The notes beneath the pieces are model-generated. The model was not told where the DNA came from and did no database searches. It saw nothing but the letters and a program-made list of their open reading frames with translations. A stretch of 64,000 nucleotides of DNA from a virus: positions 37,186 through 101,185 of IMG/VR virus record IMGVR_UViG_3300032050_000044. One strand, written 5' to 3'. Below are positions 51,378-59,807 of the stretch, piece by piece (position 1 is the first letter of the stretch; each line of letters begins with the position of its first letter). A program made the position numbers and the translations under genes.

Positions 51378-52011
51378 GTTTTGTCCAACCTTTATGCGAT
51401 TTTATCTTACCACTAGCAACTAAGCACAATTTAGAATTTGATAAATTGTTTTCCTTACAAAACTTTGCCATATTTATAAATGTTATAAGTTCACCATCCG
51501 GATTTAAAAGTGTGTATTCCTTCTGATTTGCTTCTATAGCTGCATTTATAGTGTTGTCAGATGGTTTTTTACCACCAAACGCATCTCTCCATTTTTGTTT
51601 TGTTTCCTCTGATGGAACCCATCCTTTGTGTGAATCTGATAGTTTTTTTATAGTTTCCTTTGTTCTTTTTTTACCTTTATTCGAAATGCTAATTTTTAGT
51701 TTAGTCTCCTCTGATAATTTTTTATTATCACCACCATTTTTTATATTATAACCCTTTGGTGATATACAATCATAATATTTTATGTAATATTCCTCTTTCA
51801 TATTTAACTCCTCTATATTTTCAGCACTATCAATTTCCTCTATCATGAAATTTTCCACACCATATTTTATAATCGCATTGGTTATAGCCATTACATTTCT
51901 TTTTATAGTTGACTTCCATGTGTGTCTTCTCCACCTCTTATCCAATGTCTCTATTGTCTGACCTATATAGATCTTATCATTTATTATATTAGATATTTTG
52001 TATATAATCAT
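51370..52011 (-). CDS. GIY-YIG homing endonuclease with NUMOD3 motifs
   Basis: A 213-residue protein. The GIY-YIG motif is MIIYKISNIINDKIYIGQT; the catalytic Arg is in LDKRWRRH and the Glu in MKEEYYIKYYD. Two NUMOD3 DNA-binding motifs follow (SEETKLKISISNKGKKRTKE and a similar ETIKKLSDSHKGW), then a C-terminal helix-turn-helix. It overlaps the NADAR gene by 8 nt at the 3' ends and faces it, a free-standing insertion. Confidence 0.92.
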   Translation of the reverse strand: MIIYKISNIINDKIYIGQTIETLDKRWRRHTWKSTIKRNVMAITNAIIKYGVENFMIEEIDSAENIEELNMKEEYYIKYYDCISPKGYNIKNGGDNKKLSEETKLKISISNKGKKRTKETIKKLSDSHKGWVPSEETKQKWRDAFGGKKPSDNTINAAIEANQKEYTLLNPDGELITFINMAKFCKENNLSNSKLCLVASGKIKSHKGWTKPI

Positions 52012-52121
52012 ATATTTTATTATTTTTATTTATATATAAATAAACTTATCATCCCAGTGATTACCTTAAACTTTTTAATAAAAATGATTATAAATCATAA
52101 CTAAAAAAATAGAAAAGTAAT

Positions 52122-53075
52122 ATGTGTGCGATGATATCATATTTCGGTGGCAAGAGTTCAAATGTTTTCCACGAATTTATAAATAAAAAAATACCTAAAG
52201 ATGGTAGTATAAAAACTTATTTAGAACCATTTAGTGGATCTATGGGAACCTATTTAGATGATGATACATTAAAAGTTGATACTGTCATTTACAATGATAA
52301 AAATAGACATCAAGTTAATTTATATTATTGTTGTTCAAAACCTCAAGAGTTTCTACCTTATTTAGAAAATCTAAAAAATACTCTCTTAAAAACAAACGAA
52401 ACAGAAGCTTTAAAGAAATGGGACTTCTATAAAGGCATTTATAAAGAATATCAAAAAAATGAATTCTTAGATAATATGAATTTTGAGATTGGTGATTTTG
52501 AAAAAGCTGCTATTTACGCATTCTTAATTACATCAGCTCACAATTCAGTTTATCCACGAGGTGCTGGATTCAATGGTTATAAAAAAGATAAAGATAAATT
52601 AAAGTTAGAAGTTCTTATTGATAAATTAAAGAAGAATAAATATACAGAGAAACTACAATCTATTAAAGAGTTTACTAACATTGATTTTGAAGATCTTATT
52701 ACAAAATATGACTCAGATGATACTTATATCTATTTAGATCCACCATATGCGAGATTTAATGAAGGTAAAGGTGATGATGATGCTAAAAGGTTGTTTTGGT
52801 ATGGTGCTGATAGTGATGGTGTATTTGGACCAGCTTCTCATAGAAGATTATTAGAGTTGATTAAAAAGTCAAAGTCTCGTTGGTCTTTATCATATTATTA
52901 TTTCCCTTTATTAGAAGAATTGTTACCAAGAGATAAATATATGTGGTTTGAGAAAGAAGTATTTAGAAGTTCCGCACAAGGTGGTAATAATTCTGATACT
53001 AAAAAAGAACAAGAAAAGGGTGTTGAGATTTTAATTCTTAATTATAATCCCGAAACTGGTGAAAAGATAAATTAA
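52122..53075 (+). CDS. DNA adenine N6-methyltransferase (Dam/D12 class)
   Basis: A 317-residue protein. SAM-binding motif I ISYFGGKSSN near residue 5 with EPFSGSMGTYL, catalytic motif DPPYARFNEG near residue 206 and helical target-recognition region between them define the D12 (Dam-like) family. The insertion GADSDGVFGPASHRRL follows DPPY. It could protect phage DNA from restriction; the recognition sequence is not readable here. ATG 52131 is an alternative start. Confidence 0.85.
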   Translation: MCAMISYFGGKSSNVFHEFINKKIPKDGSIKTYLEPFSGSMGTYLDDDTLKVDTVIYNDKNRHQVNLYYCCSKPQEFLPYLENLKNTLLKTNETEALKKWDFYKGIYKEYQKNEFLDNMNFEIGDFEKAAIYAFLITSAHNSVYPRGAGFNGYKKDKDKLKLEVLIDKLKKNKYTEKLQSIKEFTNIDFEDLITKYDSDDTYIYLDPPYARFNEGKGDDDAKRLFWYGADSDGVFGPASHRRLLELIKKSKSRWSLSYYYFPLLEELLPRDKYMWFEKEVFRSSAQGGNNSDTKKEQEKGVEILILNYNPETGEKIN

Positions 53076-53077
53076 TT

Positions 53078-53782
53078 ATGTATAGTGATTTAATAGAAAA
53101 TATAATCAAATCTTTAAGTTTTGAAAACAAAGACTTTTTAATTTTAGATGATAAAATAACGTCTAATAAAAATAGTGTGAGTATTTCAGTTTCAGTTCCA
53201 ATGACTGATGAATATATAGATAAATTTATTAGTCAGATTAAATATGAGATTTTAAGAACTTTAATTAAGTATATATTCAAAGAGATGAAATATAATAAAG
53301 GTTTTATCGATTTGAGAAATATTGGTTATTATGAAAAATTAAACATAACTAGCTTATATTTATCAAAATATAAGTATAAAAATTTAGTTAGTTGTGCTAG
53401 ATTGTCAGCTGAGTTACAAGACTCATCATCTTTTCATTTTTTTAATTTCAAATTATCTAAAAACACATTGAATACAAATGGTTATATTTATCCAGTTGGT
53501 AAGTATTTAGATTTTGAAGTTTATGTTGATCCATATCTTAGGTGGGATGATGAAATGATTTATTTATTTAATGATATACGATTTAACATAAATAATTTTC
53601 AATATGAAGTTCGTAGTGAAGCAACTTTTCAACCAAAAATAATTATTAGTTATGATTTTTATTTTGAAATAAGTGATAATGAAGTAGTTTATGTTATAGA
53701 TGATGAGTTTCAAAAATCATCACTAATTCTATTATCTCAAATGAGAGACGAAAAAATAGATAAACTTTTAAATGGCAATTAA
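53078..53782 (+). CDS. Short capsid-like paralogue of gp23
   Basis: A 234-residue protein. Its C-terminal half aligns by eye with the C-terminus of this phage's gp23: GYIYPVGKYLDFEVYVDPYL versus QLYPVGSIGDISIYVDPYM, and YEVRSEATFQPKIIISYDFY versus ISVISEATFAPRMLLRSRYA. The N-terminal half (YIDKFISQIKYEILRTLIKY) corresponds to gp23 IVQKMESILVNELSQTISKQ. The E-loop and insertion regions are missing. T4 has a vertex paralogue gp24, but that is full length. This looks like a reduced capsid-fold protein, possibly a vertex, decoration or inhibitory subunit. Confidence 0.6.
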   Translation: MYSDLIENIIKSLSFENKDFLILDDKITSNKNSVSISVSVPMTDEYIDKFISQIKYEILRTLIKYIFKEMKYNKGFIDLRNIGYYEKLNITSLYLSKYKYKNLVSCARLSAELQDSSSFHFFNFKLSKNTLNTNGYIYPVGKYLDFEVYVDPYLRWDDEMIYLFNDIRFNINNFQYEVRSEATFQPKIIISYDFYFEISDNEVVYVIDDEFQKSSLILLSQMRDEKIDKLLNGN

Positions 53783-53993
53783 ACCAAATAGATTTGAAAT
53801 AAACACTCCAAATGGAGATTCATCAATTTTAGTTGATCCAGATGGAAATGTAATAGTTAAGAAACTAGTTTTATTAGATGATAAAACTGGAGGTAAATGG
53901 GAGGTTAGGATTTCAGATGGTGAAATCTACTTAGAACCTCTTGAAAAATCTGATAAAAGAGATTTTAAAATTAAAAAGATTTTAAATGATTGA
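53772..53993 (+). CDS. Small beta-hairpin protein
   Basis: A 73-residue protein overlapping the capsid-like gene by 11 nt. It contains NRFEINTPNGDSSILVDPDGNVIVKKL and GGKWEVRISDGEIYLEPL (given here in two pieces of a repeated strand-turn-strand pattern), as seen in small phage fibre or decoration modules. Function unknown. Confidence 0.55.
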   Translation: MAIKPNRFEINTPNGDSSILVDPDGNVIVKKLVLLDDKTGGKWEVRISDGEIYLEPLEKSDKRDFKIKKILND

Positions 53994-54315
53994 TGAGTTA
54001 GATAGAATACATAAAATGGGTTTTATTGTAACATTAGATTGGAATATGTGTGTTACAATAAATTATCCTTTTTATCACACTAATAGTAGTTTTGGTCATG
54101 ATTGTAATGTCTTAGTTTGTCAATATGATGATTTTATCACAAATATATCTTTCGCTGAAATAATTATAATGAGTTGTGATATATTTTATGAGTGGTATAA
54201 CAAATATAAGACGATTTTAGACGATATGGTAGACCCAATTGGATTTTCTGATATATCACTTGGTAATATAACCAAACGTGTTTATAGAGACTTAAAATTA
54301 AACAAACTATTATAA
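53986..54315 (+). CDS. Hypothetical protein
   Basis: A 109-residue protein (MIDELDRIHKMGFIVTLDWN) overlapping the previous gene by 8 nt and followed by a terminator. It has several Cys residues and an aromatic-rich core; no family recognised. Probably in one operon with the methyltransferase and capsid-like genes. Confidence 0.55.
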   Translation: MIDELDRIHKMGFIVTLDWNMCVTINYPFYHTNSSFGHDCNVLVCQYDDFITNISFAEIIIMSCDIFYEWYNKYKTILDDMVDPIGFSDISLGNITKRVYRDLKLNKLL

Positions 54316-54347
54316 AAAAACCTCTTATTTAATAAGAGGTTTTTATT
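54316..54347. terminator. Bidirectional hairpin terminator
   Basis: ACCTCTTATT and AATAAGAGGT form a hairpin with flanking A and T runs between convergent operons. Confidence 0.88.
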
Positions 54348-54668
54348 TTATATTCTATTTAATGTTTTCTTTAATTCTTCTAAACTTTGTAGAACTTTAT
54401 CTTTTTGAGCGTCATCTAATTTCTTTTTATAAGAAGCTATATCAGTGTAACCTAATCTACAAAACTCCCATCTTGTATTCTTAAATAAACTTAATATAGA
54501 TTTAATTTTTTGTAAGACCAATTCAACGTCGGATAAGTCATTTAGTTTACCAAATGATTTAATTTTCTCATAAACTTCATTACTCAATTCAATCATTTTT
54601 TTCAATACTAATTTATCATTCCATTTTATTTCAGCATTATCAATAAAAGATTGTATTTGTTTATTCAT
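54348..54668 (-). CDS. Hypothetical helical protein
   Basis: A 106-residue protein taken from ATG 54668 (MNKQIQSFIDNAEIKW), 10 nt after the upstream stop. The longer frame to 54725 would overlap the preceding gene without need. All-helical and Lys-rich (KIKSILSLFKNTRWEF). Last gene of the minus-strand operon that begins at 57408. Confidence 0.55.
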   Translation of the reverse strand: MNKQIQSFIDNAEIKWNDKLVLKKMIELSNEVYEKIKSFGKLNDLSDVELVLQKIKSILSLFKNTRWEFCRLGYTDIASYKKKLDDAQKDKVLQSLEELKKTLNRI

Positions 54669-54678
54669 AGTCTCATTT

Positions 54679-55146
54679 TCAGTAAAAGACTGTGTAAGTA
54701 ATATCAACAATATTACCTTCATCATCTAACCATATTTTAGTTAGTTCATAACCATCTGGTAATTCTGGAGCTTCATCAACAGTAATTTTTCCCGTACCAT
54801 TACATTTTGTACATTCAACACTTCTTGATCCTTCACCCCATTTTCTTTTTATTTTACCACCAGTACAAACGTCACCTGGTACAGCAACGTCACTATCTAA
54901 TAATTCTTCTGATTTAGCTTTACAATCTACTGTTTTTGCTACAGAACTTATATACTTTTTAAGTGCTGATGCGTACGGTAAATACTCGAAAAAATCATCA
55001 TTTAATTTTGAGAAAGGATAATCATATTTTTCACTAAATGCTTTCATTAGTTGAAAAAATCTTTCCTTACCATCTTTTGATAAATACTTTAGAGTCTTAG
55101 ACATTATATTAGACTCAAATGCTTCAAATAACTTTAAATATTTCAT
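54679..55146 (-). CDS. DnaJ-type zinc-finger protein with capsid-targeting-like N-terminus
   Basis: A 155-residue protein starting MKYLKLFEAFESN. The centre has CTGGKIKRKWGEGSRSVECTKCNGTGK, shown here only to note its layout of C...CxxCxGxG, like half of a DnaJ zinc-binding domain with the first Cys pair incomplete. The end is a short beta segment. Leader L-F-E resembles a prohead protease site. Function unknown. Confidence 0.62.
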   Translation of the reverse strand: MKYLKLFEAFESNIMSKTLKYLSKDGKERFFQLMKAFSEKYDYPFSKLNDDFFEYLPYASALKKYISSVAKTVDCKAKSEELLDSDVAVPGDVCTGGKIKRKWGEGSRSVECTKCNGTGKITVDEAPELPDGYELTKIWLDDEGNIVDITYTVFY

Positions 55147-55161
55147 TTAGTATATATTATT

Positions 55162-55569
55162 TTAAAAAACTTCTTTTCCATCATGACTTGAGAATTCAAA
55201 GTCTAATTCTGATATACTCTGTTTTTTACCTCTACACCATTTATAATATTCGTCATGAGAATTAAATGATCTTATTAATCCAAGAGAAGATTTGGCTCTT
55301 ATTTTATCAAGATGATATAAATCACCTATTTCACCAATTAATTGTTTATATTTTCTATCAAAATAATCTAATTTATTAGGTAAATAAAATGGTATATTGT
55401 ATATTTTTATATAGATATAATCTTTTTCATCATCAAAAGCTCTTTCATTTGGTATAACTCTAAAGTCAATACCATCATCTTCAATATCAGACATGATCAT
55501 TTTAATATGATCTATATCAGATTTAAAGTCTCTACTTCCAAAACTTTCAAATAATTTAATATATTTCAT
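55162..55569 (-). CDS. Unknown protein with capsid-targeting-like N-terminus
   Basis: A 135-residue acidic protein starting MKYIKLFESFGSRD, almost identical in its first ten residues to the next gene (MKYLKLFEAF) although the rest is unrelated. Alpha/beta, many Asp and Tyr. No family recognised. Confidence 0.6.
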   Translation of the reverse strand: MKYIKLFESFGSRDFKSDIDHIKMIMSDIEDDGIDFRVIPNERAFDDEKDYIYIKIYNIPFYLPNKLDYFDRKYKQLIGEIGDLYHLDKIRAKSSLGLIRSFNSHDEYYKWCRGKKQSISELDFEFSSHDGKEVF

Positions 55570-55572
55570 AGA

Positions 55573-55947
55573 TTATTTAAAATCTTTTCTTATTAATTCT
55601 ATTATATCTTTTTTTGCGTATTCATAACCAACACCCTCTGCGATAGTTCCCATACATTTAAGTTTTTTAATCTTTTTAACCAAATCTTTATATTCACTAG
55701 ATAATGACTCTTCTAAATTATCCATTGAATCCAATCTATCTTTAATTTCATCATCTGAATAATCAGTTAATTTATGAGTAACTGTATTATATTCAGTTCT
55801 TTTATTACCAATATGTTGTTGGTCTTCTGAATTAGGTTTTCTTTGTAAATCAGCTTTAGCTAATTTTTCTTTATCTTGAGCAAAGTCTTTAAAATTAGCA
55901 ACTTTTCTATTTACGTTAAATACTGGTTGATTATCTTTATAAGTCAT
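55573..55947 (-). CDS. Hypothetical protein
   Basis: A 124-residue, highly charged, mostly helical protein (MTYKDNQPVFNVNRKVANFK) ending 3 nt before the next gene. It is the only member of this operon's central part without the shared leader at residue 1, although NFKDFAQDKEKL at residue 18 is faintly similar. No family recognised. Confidence 0.55.
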   Translation of the reverse strand: MTYKDNQPVFNVNRKVANFKDFAQDKEKLAKADLQRKPNSEDQQHIGNKRTEYNTVTHKLTDYSDDEIKDRLDSMDNLEESLSSEYKDLVKKIKKLKCMGTIAEGVGYEYAKKDIIELIRKDFK

Positions 55948-55949
55948 TA

Positions 55950-56648
55950 TTAATCTTTATTTTTTAGTTTTCTGTCTAATAATTTAGCTATATTAGAACC
56001 TATGAAATAGTGTATATTATTTAAGGTATCAGTTTCAACAGTTTTAATTTCATCCATAAAACGAAACTGCATTTTATACTTATCAACATCTTCTTTATCA
56101 TTAGCCTCAATTTTCCAAATAGACATTTCAATAAAGTAGTTATTATTTATATTCACTTTAAAATCAAATTTTGTTTGATCACAAGGAGTTGTTTTAAACT
56201 TAGGACTATATTCAACATCAAAAATAGAATAATCTGTTATCTTTGCTCTTTTCATGTAATAGTTTAAGAACATTGCAGGTGCTTCAATAAAGTCAGATAA
56301 AATCTGAATATCTTCACCAAAGTCATTTGAGTCAACAACATCTTCTATTTTTTCTTGAAGATCTATAACATTATCAAAATCAATTTTGTGATAAATACAG
56401 TTTATATCATAAAGATAAATAAATGAATTATCAATTAAATGTCTTTTACCAGCATCAACTTTAAATATAAATTTAGTGTGTATTATAGTGGAGTTTTCGG
56501 TATTTAATCCATGTAAAGAAATAATCAATTTAAGAAAATCTCCATCATCTGGAGTTTCATAAACTGTTTCAACTGATGAAACTTTACCATCTTCTTCACT
56601 GAAGATTTCTTTAAACATATTTTCTATTTCAGATATCTTAATATTCAT
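55950..56648 (-). CDS. Hypothetical protein
   Basis: A 232-residue protein from ATG 56648 (MNIKISEIENMFKEIF), overlapping the end of the nucleotidyltransferase gene by 11 nt. The longer frame to 56690 would only add residues from the overlap. Alpha/beta with a long beta sheet in the middle. No family recognised. Confidence 0.55.
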   Translation of the reverse strand: MNIKISEIENMFKEIFSEEDGKVSSVETVYETPDDGDFLKLIISLHGLNTENSTIIHTKFIFKVDAGKRHLIDNSFIYLYDINCIYHKIDFDNVIDLQEKIEDVVDSNDFGEDIQILSDFIEAPAMFLNYYMKRAKITDYSIFDVEYSPKFKTTPCDQTKFDFKVNINNNYFIEMSIWKIEANDKEDVDKYKMQFRFMDEIKTVETDTLNNIHYFIGSNIAKLLDRKLKNKD

Positions 56649-57408
56649 CATCACCATAATTATTTTTAATAGACTCGAATTGTTTATCATATGATTTGAT
56701 CTTCATATCAATAATCTTTCCGATATATCCATTCCTTCTTAACAATTTGAACAATAAATTACCTAAAGATAATTCACCACTTTCTTCTAATCCACTTTTT
56801 CTTAGGTTCTTAACTTTATTCCAAACCTTTGTTAGCTTCTCATTGAATTTATCATACTTATCTTCATTGATTTGAGATTCTAAATCATCAACCATCATCA
56901 TAATAGATTTAGACTTTTCTCTTAGATACTCCTCATCTGGTTCAAATTTTACTTTCTCCGGTCTAACATTCCACTTATCTTTCAATAATGAGAATACACC
57001 TGTTGATTTGTGTGGTTCATCAATATCTTGTATATAAACCTCAACTTCATATCCCTTTATTTTTATATCATGTTCGTCATTCCAATTCTTTTTTGCTGAA
57101 TCAACATACTTTTTAACTAATTCAACATTATCATCAACATCATCGAAGTCGATTAATATGTGTAAATCATAATCTGAATATTTTTCAGACCAATTGTAAT
57201 TAGCTAAAGAACCAGTTAGTATTATATCTTTAACATCAACATTTAAATCTGTACTATTATAAAAATCTTCAGCTATTTTCAACAAGTTTTCTCTGATTTC
57301 TGGATCAATTTTATTATCACTCCAAACTTTAGGATTTAACTCATCTTTGATGTAAAAAGATTTAATGGGTTCAAAATCACTTTGAACAAATTCAAAATAT
57401 TTCTTCAT
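56638..57408 (-). CDS. Nucleotidyltransferase with capsid-targeting-like N-terminus
   Basis: A 256-residue protein. The polymerase-beta-type nucleotidyltransferase motif is clear: IILTGSLANYNWSEKYSDYD, followed by LHILID, with Gly-Ser and the D-x-D metal ligands near residue 80, and a third acidic residue in YEVEVYIQD. The leader MKKYFEFVQSDFE fits the shared motif. Relatives include MNT-type AMP transferases and antibiotic nucleotidyltransferases. First gene of a minus-strand operon of leader-bearing proteins. Target unknown. Confidence 0.75.
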   Translation of the reverse strand: MKKYFEFVQSDFEPIKSFYIKDELNPKVWSDNKIDPEIRENLLKIAEDFYNSTDLNVDVKDIILTGSLANYNWSEKYSDYDLHILIDFDDVDDNVELVKKYVDSAKKNWNDEHDIKIKGYEVEVYIQDIDEPHKSTGVFSLLKDKWNVRPEKVKFEPDEEYLREKSKSIMMMVDDLESQINEDKYDKFNEKLTKVWNKVKNLRKSGLEESGELSLGNLLFKLLRRNGYIGKIIDMKIKSYDKQFESIKNNYGDDEY

Positions 57409-57436
57409 AAATTATATATTAAAAATAAAAACTTAT

Positions 57437-57652
57437 TTATTGATTAATTGGAACAACATCAAATATTGAATCTAAACCATTATAGAAATAATACGGATAC
57501 ATATCTTCAGTTGCTACGTTCGTATCAAATATTATAAGAATTGTTCCTGAAAATCTACGAACTTCACCAATTCCAATATATTCTTGCTTAAGAACTAATT
57601 TTTGAGTTTCTGGATCAAAACTCGGTCTATTAACACTAAAATCTCCTACCAT
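57437..57652 (-). CDS. Small protein downstream of the fibre genes
   Basis: A 71-residue protein (MVGDFSVNRPSFDPETQKLV) with beta strands and aromatic residues, overlapping the end of the lectin-like gene by 17 nt. Probably a small tail component or fibre accessory; no family recognised. Confidence 0.5.
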   Translation of the reverse strand: MVGDFSVNRPSFDPETQKLVLKQEYIGIGEVRRFSGTILIIFDTNVATEDMYPYYFYNGLDSIFDVVPINQ

Positions 57653-58529
57653 AATACCATCTAAAAAAGTTTTCTAATCTCATCTGTTCAGATGAATTTA
57701 CCCAATAATCCAATGTTAAAAAAGCCGCCATATTTGAACCACCAGCCGTTTGTGATGAGTTATTACCTATATTGTATGAGTTACCAACAAATGTTGATGT
57801 AGATCCACCAAAGGTTGTAGTAACTGGCGCCATATTCAAATTACCATTTAACCATAGCTCCATTTCCGATCCTTGACCACCAGGTTGATATAACCTAAAC
57901 TTCACTGTTAATAAATGCCAGTTATTACCCTCTAATGTCGAATCATATGTCTCATAAACAGATGATGTTGAAGTTGGATTTCCTATAAATGTTACTCTTA
58001 TTTTATTACCACCAATTGATTCAACTCTTATATCTCCTACTGTTGTTGAAATTGTTGAGTCAACACTATAAAATAAAGTTGTTGTTGATGTAGTACTTAA
58101 TCTAACAACCATCATCAAAGTTAATTCATTTTTACCAGAGCCCATTGTTGATAAACTTGTGTATATTAAATCGGCTCCTGAGTTAAAATCAATATAAGCT
58201 TTATTATTATAAACTCCACCGTTACCTGAATATGGTGGTTGATATGCGGGTGATGATAATATAGTAAAGGCGGTTGCTCCTGATATCAATTCTGATAAAG
58301 CGGTTATTGTAGCTCCTGCTCCGGTGGCAGTTGCGTAATCAGCCAACCAAAAAGAACTCGGTTTTTTACTACCTTGAAGTAAAGTCGGATCTTGTATTTT
58401 ATTGTGCATTCCAGATTCACTTACAACACCTTTCTTTAAACCACTTTCCATTCTAGAAAAACCAAAACCAGTTTTAGCACCTTGTAGTCTACCTTGTTTT
58501 AATCCATCATTTTTACCATTTCTACCCAT
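57636..58529 (-). CDS. Tail fibre/adhesin protein with concanavalin A-like (LamG) domain
   Basis: A 297-residue protein from ATG 58529; GGAG sits ahead of it and the upstream TTG at 58541 is disfavoured. The N-terminus is basic with Gly-rich repeats (GLKQGRLQGAKTGFGFSRME), and residues 60-290 have a jelly-roll lectin pattern: SGADLIYTSL, ELTLMMVVRLSTTSTTTLFY, NNWHLLTVKFRLYQ, MELWLNGNL and MAAFLTLDYWVNSSEQMRLE. Probably a receptor-binding part of the tail. Confidence 0.7.
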   Translation of the reverse strand: MGRNGKNDGLKQGRLQGAKTGFGFSRMESGLKKGVVSESGMHNKIQDPTLLQGSKKPSSFWLADYATATGAGATITALSELISGATAFTILSSPAYQPPYSGNGGVYNNKAYIDFNSGADLIYTSLSTMGSGKNELTLMMVVRLSTTSTTTLFYSVDSTISTTVGDIRVESIGGNKIRVTFIGNPTSTSSVYETYDSTLEGNNWHLLTVKFRLYQPGGQGSEMELWLNGNLNMAPVTTTFGGSTSTFVGNSYNIGNNSSQTAGGSNMAAFLTLDYWVNSSEQMRLENFFRWYYGRRF

Positions 58530-59376
58530 AAACTTCTCCAATCGTTTTTATTGTTATAACACCAGTAGTTGAACCTGATAATTTACCAGTTATACTCCAA
58601 CCAGCCGGTAAATTAAAATAATAACAAGCACCCTCCGAGTCAGCAGTTCTTGTAAATAAACCCTGTATCAAAGCATCATAAAATATATCACCTGATGCTA
58701 TGGTAGTCGCATTACCAGAGTTTGCTAATATAGATTCGGTATATAACAAGTAACTATTTACACCATTACTTAATTTAATAGTCATTGTTCTTGCGGTACC
58801 ATCTGTACTAGTAGAACTAAGTCCATAAATTCTTCTATCATATATTGATGAACTCAACAAGTCAATTGTATTTGTACCAGTTGCACTTGAAAATGTTGCG
58901 GACTGTTCAAATCCACTTGATGTATGTCTTATATTATAACTATCATATATTTCTCCAAATGATGTAAATGTCATCTCATTACCAGTTGATAAAGTATTCG
59001 TATAAGTAAACTTCATACTCCAAGTTTTTGGTAAATTAAAATACCAAACCCCCATATTATCAGCCATAGAATTTGTTAATAAACCACCAAAAACCGATTT
59101 AGTAAATAAATCAACTGCTGAGATTGTTGATGTGTTACCTGAGTTAGCCGGAACATCTAATTTACCCATTTGATAATTTGTGGTTCCATCACTTAACCAA
59201 AGTGTACAAGTTAAGTGGTTAACCGCTGATGTATTTGCTATACTAATTCCATAAATTCTTCTATCATAACTTGAAGTAGCTGTTATTATTGCATAGGCAG
59301 TACCAGATGAACTTGACGCTGTTAATGATATACATTCTAAGTACATTGAATTTGATAATAATAATGAATCAGCCAT
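58522..59376 (-). CDS. Tail fibre protein with two copies of the locus-specific beta domain
   Basis: A 284-residue protein made of two related approximately 130-residue domains. Each has the order Y-DRRIYG(I/L)S, a strand with LSDG or LSNG, L-ANSGN-(T/A)-(S/T), YFNLP-W and a terminal GE(I/V)Y. The same domain forms each of the next two upstream genes. The repeated domain is probably a surface-exposed adhesin unit that has spread by duplication. Confidence 0.72.
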   Translation of the reverse strand: MADSLLLSNSMYLECISLTASSSSGTAYAIITATSSYDRRIYGISIANTSAVNHLTCTLWLSDGTTNYQMGKLDVPANSGNTSTISAVDLFTKSVFGGLLTNSMADNMGVWYFNLPKTWSMKFTYTNTLSTGNEMTFTSFGEIYDSYNIRHTSSGFEQSATFSSATGTNTIDLLSSSIYDRRIYGLSSTSTDGTARTMTIKLSNGVNSYLLYTESILANSGNATTIASGDIFYDALIQGLFTRTADSEGACYYFNLPAGWSITGKLSGSTTGVITIKTIGEVYG

Positions 59377-59381
59377 AGTAA

Positions 59382-59807
59382 TTAATAATTTTCTCCATAA
59401 ACAAAAGTATGTACGTACTCACCAGCACCTGGTGTATTTGTCAATGACAATTGTATCTTCCAATTTGCAGGTAAATTAAAATATGGTATACCATTAGCAT
59501 CTCTTGTTTTACAAAAAACAGATTCACCCATTGTACTAATAAAGACATTAGTTAATCCAACAGATGTACTATTACCAGAGTTGGCAGCTAAGTTGACATT
59601 ACTAACTTGGTATCTATTAATCCCATCGTTTAAATAGACTTTTACCGGGTTAGCTGCATTATCAGCATTGACAACACTTATCCCATATACTCTTCTATTT
59701 GAAGAAGTTGCTCCCAAAATATCATAAATAGTACCTCCTGTTCTAGAAGCTGTCGCTACTGTACATTCCATAAAACTACTAGATGTGTATGTTAATTTAT
59801 TTCCCAT
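59382..59807 (-). CDS. Single-domain tail fibre protein (paralogue)
   Basis: A 141-residue protein: NRRVYGISVVNAD, KVYLNDGINRYQ, NLAANSGNSTSVGL, GIPYFNLPANWKIQLSL and FVYGENY. It is one copy of the domain found twice in the downstream gene, and starts at the stop of the previous paralogue (TAATG-like overlap). Part of a tandem paralogue array. Confidence 0.72.
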   Translation of the reverse strand: MGNKLTYTSSSFMECTVATASRTGGTIYDILGATSSNRRVYGISVVNADNAANPVKVYLNDGINRYQVSNVNLAANSGNSTSVGLTNVFISTMGESVFCKTRDANGIPYFNLPANWKIQLSLTNTPGAGEYVHTFVYGENY

